From positions 1-14,758 of the forward strand of contig JAVBPO010000183.1 of NCBI GenBank assembly GCA_031549565.1: a stretch of DNA of 14,758 bases, read 5' to 3'. The notes under the pieces are model-generated. The model saw only the letters and a program-made list of their open reading frames with translations, searched no databases and was not told the origin of the DNA. This document shows positions 1 to 5,297 of this stretch, in pieces; position 1 is the stretch's first letter, and each line of letters begins with the position of its first letter. The position numbers and the translations under genes were made by a program. The DNA is from JAVBSX01 sp031549565. GTDB taxonomy: Bacteria; Planctomycetota; Planctomycetia; Pirellulales; Thermoguttaceae.

Positions 1-1
1 G

Positions 2-139
2 AAGCACGGCAGTTGGCTGGACGCGGCGGAAATCGAGTTGAGTATTTTGACGAAGCAGTGCTTGAATCGTCGGATTGGGGATATTGAAACGTATCGTCGG
101 GAGGTGAAGGCTTGGCAGGACGCTCGAAATGCTTCGGGC
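2..139 (+). pseudogene. IS630-family transposase, C-terminal fragment
   Basis: Frame 2 opens at the window edge with KHGSWLDAAEIELSILTK and continues through QCLNRRIGDIETYRREVKAW and QDARN. This is the highly characteristic C-terminal block of IS630-type DDE transposases (HGSWLN-AEIELS, QCL-RRI, WE-RN). The usual final segment of the family (about 20 residues around a TADAR-like motif) is missing. After roughly base 125-139 the plus-strand frame stays open to 388, but from there it is only the antisense of the ImmA/IrrE gene, so it is a chimeric tail and not transposase. The 5' part lies outside the window. No terminal inverted repeat or TA target is visible at the junction, so this is a rearrangement scar and not a clean insertion end. 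Confidence 0.8.
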
Positions 140-880
140 AAACCGTTCCTCGGCACTCCTGTTACCGGGCTGTTCCACGTTATAATCGATCCCCGGTACG
201 TAGCGGTCACGAATCAGATGCCCATATTCGTGCATCATCGTCAAACGACAACGCTCTGGCGGTTGATTTCTGTTAATGACTATGACGCCTCCGACTTCAT
301 CGTTGTAAGAAAACATTCCACTGATACGGGATGGAAGAATATCATAAAATATACGAAGCCCAACCTCCAATTCAAGGATGTTTCGTAAATCATACACCGG
401 TTGCTCGCCGAGTCCCAAGCGAATCCGTTCTTGAGCGGCAACACTTTCGGCAATACTGTCCGTGTGTCTCGAACTTGAAAAGGAAAGGACGGGAGGGTAG
501 TTTTTCCGAAGCGGGGTTTTATTGATCGCTTCCAATTCGCAATAGTCTTCGACGAATTTTTGATAGGAGGCGGTCGCCTCTTCAAGTTCTTTGGTGGGAA
601 TCGCGATGTTTCCGGTTGATGCCCGAAAATGAGGGAGAAGCTCGAATGATACTTTGCCCGATTCGTTGGGACGCACCAGATCATGAACACTCCGTCCATA
701 AAGATCGGCGAGGCGTACGATTTCTTCGGATTTGGGAAGTCTTGCTCCTTTTTCTATCGCAATGAAGGTCGGGCGACTGCATTGGATTACGGCGGCAGCG
801 TCCTCTTGGGTCATACCACGGGCTTTCCGTGCTTCGGTGAGACGTTTCCCCAGCAAGATGGGATCAATGTTCGGTTTCAT
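137..880 (-). pseudogene. XRE-type HTH plus ImmA/IrrE (M78) metallopeptidase, 3'-truncated
   Basis: Reading from ATG at 880, residues ~9-69 form a Cro/C1-type helix-turn-helix (GKRLTEARKARGMTQEDAAA, then SRPTFIAIEKGARLP). After a linker, an ImmA/IrrE peptidase domain follows, with the zinc motif HEYGH at residues 217-221 (bases 218-232) in the context RLTMMHEYGHLIRDRY. Next comes SAEERFA, where the family normally continues EERFAxxFAaxFLMP. At that point (about base 137) the sequence becomes antisense to the IS630 fragment, so the end of the peptidase is lost. The frame stays open to the window edge without a stop, giving a nonsense tail. Proteins of this architecture usually act as repressors plus anti-repressor proteases in phage, ICE or toxin-antitoxin contexts. 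The upstream neighbour on the same strand is a QueC-like fragment 57 bp away, suggesting a former operon. The HTH is intact; peptidase function is doubtful. Confidence 0.82.
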
Positions 881-937
881 GGCAATTTATGTAAAAAGGA
901 TGTGTTCAACATTCTTGTAATTCTACAGCGTTTAATT

Positions 938-1288
938 TCAAGCAGCCCACGGGCATTGCCTTTCGACCGCTTTTTCGATGAAATTGGAGCATTCATTTCC
1001 GTAACGACGGTACAAATCAATGATTGATTCCATTGGACGCCCCATCGCCGCATTGGTGGAAATGATATGATCTTCAATCCAACTGGGAAGCCGACCGTCT
1101 TGGGCCGATACCCCCAATTCATATATTTGCTCCAAGAAATAGCACAGTGGTCTACGGTCCTCCAAACTCATTCGTTTCCAGTGTGTTTTGTTCAGGATAT
1201 CAAATTCATAATCGGCTAAATTCTCTTTGATTCCGGCATTGTTCATCGCAATCCGTCGAAAAATACAGGCAAAGCATTTACCACAAAT
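938..1288 (-). pseudogene. QueC-like / Cys-motif protein, C-terminal fragment
   Basis: The minus-strand frame, ending at a TGA at 938-940, encodes ICGKCFACIFRRIAMNNAGI followed by about 95 mostly helical residues ending VERQCPWAA. The C-x2-C-x2-C-x2-RR-x(6)-AG arrangement resembles the zinc-binding C-terminal motif of QueC-type 7-cyano-7-deazaguanine synthases and QueC-like proteins (for example QatC) found in some anti-phage systems. The N-terminal PP-loop ATPase part that would precede it is absent. Upstream of 1288 the frame runs into the 125-bp dispersed repeat, which contributes the residues MLSVRFRWGMS, so the gene has been decapitated at the repeat edge. It lies 57 bp upstream of the HTH-ImmA gene on the same strand. 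The family assignment rests on one motif and is tentative; a different Cys-cluster protein is possible. Confidence 0.5.
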
Positions 1289-1412
1289 TGACATGCCCCA
1301 GCGGAAACGGACAGAGAGCAAGTCAACGGCTTTGGCGCCGCCGACCGGATTGTAGGTTTTTTAAGGCATCGAGAACAGAGAAGTTTGCGAAAAAGAATCC
1401 CGCCTGATCCGC
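1288..1412. repeat. 125-bp dispersed repeat, copy A
   Basis: These 125 bases recur in the same orientation at 14617-14741 with only two mismatches, both in the short stretch after AGTTTGCGA. Similarity starts abruptly at TTGACATGCCCCAG and stops at CCTGATCCGC. The repeat has no convincing open frame shared as protein. It contains a small GC hairpin candidate (CGGC...GCCG around 1330-1346) and ends in one arm of a strong hairpin. Copy A forms the exact upstream edge of the QueC-like fragment, so it marks an insertion or recombination boundary. Confidence 0.95.
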
Positions 1413-1432
1413 AGCCGAATCAGGCAGGCTTC
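1395..1432 (-). terminator. Hairpin with T-tract on the minus strand
   Basis: GCCTGAT (1402-1408) and ATCAGGC (1419-1425) pair perfectly, and the stem extends outward imperfectly to 1395 and 1432 (13 of 16 positions pair). Read on the minus strand, the stem is followed directly by TTCTTTTTCGC, a good intrinsic-terminator tail. The hairpin straddles the end of repeat copy A: one arm lies in the repeat and the other in unique sequence. Confidence 0.5.
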
Positions 1433-1559
1433 TTCGTTCGTCCGGCTATCCCTCGGCAAGTTGCGCCTCCGCAGAGCCCGCCTCCGTTTCGCCGGACAAA
1501 ACCGTTTTACGCTACCGAATCTCCGCCGTCAATTCCATCTCGTGATCGAAATACGACGA

Positions 1560-1924
1560 CTCGAATTCGTTTGGCGTCACATACTTTTTTTGAGGAAACC
1601 GTAGTTGGCGTAGTGTTTGAATACGACGATGGTCGCAAATGCTCGAATAAAGGCATTATAAATCGAGTACGTGACATCAATTCAATTCTCGACAACAGGG
1701 AATTGATTCCACCTTGCGAAGGCTGCGACTTGAACAGCTGTGATAATGGATGTACTGTCGAAACGGTTACAAACATTAACATTTCGTCATTCAAAAAAAG
1801 GAAAGGGAGTGGGTTTCCATTGCCCCCACACAACTCGAAGAAATGCTTGAAGAAAAACGAATTGCTTTACAAGCGAAACGTCAAGCAGATCATGAGCGAG
1901 CAGTGGAGGAAACACAAAAAGTTT
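1560..1924 (+). pseudogene. Unrecognised Cys-rich/coiled-coil gene fragment with -1 frame change
   Basis: I do not recognise this gene. One plus-strand frame reads VVGVVFEYDDGRKCSNKGII, a basic linker, and the cysteine cluster CEGCDLNSCDNGC, then reaches a run of seven A (1793-1799). Past that run the original frame becomes a Lys-rich, low-quality sequence. The -1 frame reads EREWVSIAPTQLEEMLEEKR and then a strongly helical Glu/Gln/Arg/Lys-rich segment ending AVEETQK, which looks far more protein-like. The simplest reading is a single gene broken, or slipped, at A7. Its 3' end is cut off at ~1918-1924, where the oppositely oriented RHS fragment begins. Composition is more AT-rich than Zone 2, fitting acquired DNA. 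The start is not identifiable: the nearest upstream in-frame candidate is a TTG inside the repeat. Confidence 0.3.
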
Positions 1925-3656
1925 CGTCATATTGCCGTTTTTATCGCTCGCGACGTAGCTGTTGGAATTCGCAATGGTTAAGAGTTCGTTCGCCTTGTTG
2001 TGCGTGCGGGTCTGGCTCAACGTAAAACCGCCGCCGGTGGCGTCTTGTTTATACGTTTGCCAGTTGCCGGTAGCGTCGAAAACAAAACTTTCCTGGCCTT
2101 TCTTCGTCGCAACGCCGGTTTTCGTGCTATTGATGACGCCGCGCTGCATGTCGACCAATTGGTTGACACCGTCGTAAGCGTAAACTTCCGAAAAATTCGT
2201 ACCGACGCCGTCTTCGCGGTAGAAACGGTTCCCGACACGGTCGTAGCCGTGTTTGATTCGCACGACATCGGTCGTTCCCTTCTTCCAGGCGTGATCGATA
2301 ATTCGTCCGAATCGGTCCAGGGCGGTCGAGGCCGTGTAATCGAGCGTCAAGCCCGGCTGCGAGTACGTTACCTTCACCGGAGTTGAGATGCCGTTGTCGA
2401 CGTACTGCACGACTTCGGTCGTGCCGTCTTTGATCGCGGTGTACCGGCTTAAAAGGTCGTCGTTCGAATTTGCGATGCCGTAAACGTATGTCAGCGTTTT
2501 GCCACCGGGGTACTTCGTCGTCGACGGCCTGAGTCGTTTGGTGAAATATCCGTTCGACAAGGTTGCGTCGTAAGTGCAGCCGATGTAAGGAGTCGTGCCG
2601 ACAGACACCGAGCCGGAAGGATTCGAGTAATCCTTCAAGAGCAGCCCGTTGGTATCGTATTCGTACAGCACCTGATTCACCGTGTTTCCACTTCCAACGA
2701 CAGCATTGTCGTAACTCGTCACGCTTTCACGTTGTCCACGGCGTCATAAATGGTCGAAATCCGCCGAATGGCACCATCGACGCCCGACGCCAGAGTCGTG
2801 ACGCGATCATGCAAAATCCGGCCGAGATCATCATAATCGTACGCGTGAACGGGGCCGTTTTGGTCCCGTTTCCAAATTCGTTCACCGGCCCTATTATACT
2901 GAAATTCGACACGATCCACCACCCCGTCCGGGCCCGAAACGAGTATATTTCCGGACTCGTAATCGTCGCTGTCGGGGTACATTTCGGCAGCCAGAATATC
3001 GTTGCGATAGATCAACGGAGCGATCCATGCCTTGCTGGTACCGTAAGCGTAACGTGTGATCTGGTCGCCGGTTACGGGATTCCTCGCGGTGAGACTCGAC
3101 AGTTGACCGGAACTGTGATACGCCATTTCAACCGTCACGTTCTGGTCCGGCGTCGCGGCCGAAACCGTTCCGGAGCCGGTGTAATTGGCGACCGTTTTGG
3201 TCGTGCGGCCCAGGGAATCGAAAAACGTCCTGTGGTCCTTCTCGGCAGGGTCGATGGTCCGATACGCCAAGCCGGTCGAAGCGTCGTACTTCGTTTCCGT
3301 TACCAGACAGGTGTCGCTTCGCGCCGGAACGGTCGTCGGGCGGGTCAGCGTGGAGCCGCCGTTAGTGCCGTAAGCCGCCGACGCGATTTGACGGCCGGAG
3401 CCGTCGTACCAGAACGCGTTTTGCTGAGACCGTCCTGTGGACGTCGAAAGGGCTCCTGTGACGGACGCGGTCGAAAGGCGTTCGAGGATGACGGACTTGA
3501 TCACGTTGCCGAGGTTGTCGTAATCGGTTTCGCTCTGCTCGAACACGGTGTCACCGGTCACGTTCGTCGCGGCGGCATGGCCGGTTTCCGTCACGTCGAT
3601 CGCGGTATAAGTTTTTACGGCCCGTCCGAGCGAATCGTAAACCGAGGCCGAAGCCG
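1922..3656 (-). pseudogene. RHS/YD-repeat protein, internal fragment with a frameshift
   Basis: This stretch encodes at least fifteen YD-type repeats, including VYDSLGRAV, DYDNLGNVIKSV, WYDGSGRQIAS, FFDSLGRTTK, AYDYDDLGRILHDR, EYDTNGLLLKD, ALDRFGRIIDHAW, GYDRVGNRFYRED and SDKNGNMTK. RHS proteins are very large secreted or surface polymorphic-toxin shells; here the N-terminal export region, the conserved RHS core boundary and any toxin tip are all absent. Near 2719-2740 the frame ends at a TGA just after YDAVDNVKA, but the repeat continues directly in another frame with VTSYDNAVVGSG, so one base has been lost there. At the 5' side (about 3655) it is fused in frame to an M56-type membrane stub. 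At the 3' side (about 1922) it abuts a plus-strand gene fragment. Codon use matches the resident genes. Confidence 0.88.
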
Positions 3657-3750
3657 GTCGAAAAATCCGCAGTGCAACGACAACGACGGGAAATAATATC
3701 GTCATCGCAATCGTGCTGCAAATCAGGCGAAACAGGACGGATTCAATCAT
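3655..3750 (-). pseudogene. BlaR1/M56-type antirepressor, N-terminal stub
   Basis: The ATG at 3750 overlaps the blaI stop codon as ATGA (3750-3747), the usual translational coupling of BlaI-type repressors to their BlaR1/MecR1 (peptidase M56) partner. The first ~31 residues begin MIESVLFRLICSTIAMTILF and continue with valines into RIFRP, one hydrophobic membrane segment with a following basic loop, as at the start of M56 proteins. From residue ~33 the same frame switches without a stop to RHS repeats. The other membrane helices, the HExxH site and the sensor domain are all missing. The family call rests on position, overlap and topology, not on a conserved catalytic motif, since none remains. 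Confidence 0.6.
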
Positions 3751-4148
3751 TTTCGTTTCTCCTTCTCGTTGGAGGTTTTCGTGCGATGACGCTGCAAAAT
3801 TTTTTCCAACGCGTCGATTTCCTCGCTTGTCAGGGACCGCTTTTCGGAGAGATGAACCATCAGCGGCGCGAAATTATCGCCGGCCAATTCGTCGATCAAG
3901 TCGAAGTAGACACCTCGGGATTTTTCCCGATCGACCAGGCTGGAATAAACCGCCGGAAAACTTCCCTCCCGTCGGAGCAGTTTTTTCGAGACCATCCGGT
4001 TGAGACGGGTTTGGATCGTCTGTAACGCGGGGGAGCCGGTCCCTTCGGTATAAATTTCGTGAGTTTGCGAAAGCGTCATCGGACCATGCCGCCAAAACAG
4101 CTTGAGCAGCTCCGCTTCGCCGGGAGTGAGTAGCGTAAATTTTTGCAT
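3747..4148 (-). CDS. BlaI/MecI/CopY-family transcriptional repressor
   Basis: The product is 133 residues, the normal size for this family. The N-terminal winged helix includes LTPGEAELLKLFWRHGPMTL, the recognition region ALQTIQTRLNRMVSKKLLRR and the wing FPAVYSSLVDREKSR. The C-terminal helical dimerisation segment contains LSEKRSLTSEEIDALEKILQ and ends in a charged tail. These repressors bind dyad operators as dimers and are inactivated when the partner M56 protease cleaves them in response to a cell-wall or other signal. Here the partner gene is reduced to a stub, so the repressor may be locked on or respond to a protease encoded elsewhere. The operator/promoter lies immediately upstream. 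There is no Shine-Dalgarno sequence before the ATG, so initiation may be on a short leader. Confidence 0.92.
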   Translation of the reverse strand: MQKFTLLTPGEAELLKLFWRHGPMTLSQTHEIYTEGTGSPALQTIQTRLNRMVSKKLLRREGSFPAVYSSLVDREKSRGVYFDLIDELAGDNFAPLMVHLSEKRSLTSEEIDALEKILQRHRTKTSNEKEKRK

Positions 4149-4168
4149 CGGAAGTGGAAAAAAGAGAA

Positions 4169-4218
4169 TTAAGACCCAAGTCTTAAGTTAATATAAGACG
4201 TGGGTCTTAATTTGTCAA
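4169..4218 (-). promoter_or_regulatory. blaI-type promoter with two repressor dyads
   Basis: On the minus strand there is a consensus -35 TTGACA (4213-4218), a 17-base spacer and -10 TATATT (4190-4195), about 40 bases upstream of the repressor ATG. Dyad 2, TAAGAC-GTGG-GTCTTA (4194-4209), fills the spacer. Dyad 1, TTAAGAC-CCAA-GTCTTAA (4169-4186), covers the expected transcription start. Their centres are 24 bp apart. Placement in the spacer and over the start is classic for autorepression by BlaI/MecI-type dimers. The half-site TAAGAC differs from the textbook TACA-type half-site of BlaI/MecI, so specificity is probably private. Confidence 0.88.
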
Positions 4219-4267
4219 GAGGGAAATTGCATAGGATTGCCGGTGTGTTTTCCGGCATCTCTTTCCG

Positions 4268-4572
4268 GTGAAGATTTATTTGACGCCCGCAACGGCTTCG
4301 GCGATGTTTTGCGCATGTTCCCGGGCGCGGCGACCGGGATATGCCGCTTGCGACCGCTTACGTTTTTTCCGGCGTCATAACCACGATCCTCGCCGCCGAC
4401 GGACTGTCAATAATTCCGGCGGACGGCGTCGGCATTTACCCTTGAATTGACGGATGATGCGGCACAAGGCGTCATGGAGTCTTTTCCAAAGTCCGTCGAT
4501 TTTCCAACGTCGAAAAACGGTATAAACAGTTTTCGACGTGGCATCGACTTACGGAAAATTCATCGGTGTAAA
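4268..4572 (-). pseudogene. IS5-family transposase remnant (IS427-like)
   Basis: Conserved transposase blocks can be read on the minus strand, but in different frames. The first is KTVYTVFRRWKIDGLWKRLH followed by DALCRIIRQFKGKCRRRP. Next comes GIIDS in a second frame, where the family has the IIDSQSV catalytic Asp block. The third is GGEDRGYDAGKNVSGRKRHI, equivalent to the G-RGYD-GKKV-GRKRH motif. At least two frame changes and an in-frame stop separate them. The N-terminal HTH part and the C-terminal DDE glutamate block are missing. The short hairpin TGCCGG...CCGGCA at about 4239-4256 lies just outside its 3' end. It is dead and probably old. It fills the otherwise gene-free interval between the blaI promoter and the DUF2461 gene. 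Confidence 0.75.
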
Positions 4573-4597
4573 TGGACGTAGTCATTGCGCTGTAGTA

Positions 4598-5296
4598 CTA
4601 AAGCACCGTCGCGTCCCAGAGAAAATCGTAAAGCGGTTTCAGTTTCAGATATTGCACGGTCAAAAAATCGACGAGCTTCGCGGAGTAAAGCGTTTGATCC
4701 GGTTCGCGACGACCGATCAGAGCGACCGACTTGCTTTGATACCACGGGTCAATTCCCGGCGGATGCGGGTGCGGATGCGGGCGTGTGTACTTTTCGTCTT
4801 CCAGGAAAACCGTTTTGCTCCGGTTCAGCGGCGTCACGATTTTGAGGAACCCGTCCGGATCGGCGTCGATCAGTTCGCGAAAGCGTCGCATCGTCGCGGC
4901 GGACGCACTGTACATTCCCATCCCGAACAGATATTGCTTTTCCTCGACTTGGAAGAAAAAGGTCGGCGTCCCGGACCACGGGTCGACGTTGCGTTTGAAC
5001 GCGAACCACATCCGCGGGCGGTAAGGCGACTTGTCGCCGGAAAACCGCGTGTCCCGATAAATCCGGGCGACCGTTCGCTTCGGGTCGGTGATCGCTTTCG
5101 GATCGAGCCCTTCGATCACAGGTCCGAGCTCCGACACCAGCCGTCGCATCGGATCGTCGACGTACCGAATATACTCGTCCTTATGCTCCGCGAACCACGG
5201 TCGATTATTGTTGCGGCTTAGGCTGCGAAAAAACTTCAACGTTTCCGGGGAAAACCCTTCGAACGGAGCGGAGGTTGAGAAAATCGGTTTTTTCAT
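4598..5296 (-). CDS. DUF2461 (TIGR02453) family protein
   Basis: The product is 232 residues, near the family norm. Recognisable blocks are GFSPETLKFFRSLSRNNNRP with WFAEHKDEY at the N-terminus, DPKRTVARIYRDTRFSGDKS with PYRPRMW in the middle, and FFFQVEEKQYLFGMGMY, then FRELIDADPDGF. The biochemical role of the family is unknown. I chose the ATG at 5296 (protein start MKKPIFST) because GGGAGGAG sits 6-8 bases upstream; the earlier in-frame ATG at 5314 would overlap the preceding gene and lacks such a site. The gene starts one base after the stop of the glycosidase gene, so the two are very likely co-translated. An unusual RPHPHPHPP tract near residue 180 corresponds to a short tandem DNA repeat at 4761-4784. 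Confidence 0.9.
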   Translation of the reverse strand: MKKPIFSTSAPFEGFSPETLKFFRSLSRNNNRPWFAEHKDEYIRYVDDPMRRLVSELGPVIEGLDPKAITDPKRTVARIYRDTRFSGDKSPYRPRMWFAFKRNVDPWSGTPTFFFQVEEKQYLFGMGMYSASAATMRRFRELIDADPDGFLKIVTPLNRSKTVFLEDEKYTRPHPHPHPPGIDPWYQSKSVALIGRREPDQTLYSAKLVDFLTVQYLKLKPLYDFLWDATVL

Positions 5297-5297
5297 T

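Noticed and set aside
140..388. Plus-strand extension of the IS630 fragment
   Set aside because: The residues no longer resemble transposase and the DNA is antisense to the peptidase domain.
280..699. 139-codon minus-strand frame near the ImmA/IrrE gene
   Set aside because: It is the wrong frame of the same strand; the HTH and HEYGH motifs are in the frame starting at 880.
1395..1432. Integron attC site at the repeat edge
   Set aside because: The palindrome lacks recognisable attC core sites and no integron integrase is present.
2563..3696. Long plus-strand open frame of 377 codons opposite the RHS fragment
   Set aside because: It is Arg/Gly/Val-rich, matches no family, and is antisense to clear YD repeats; a by-product of their codon use.
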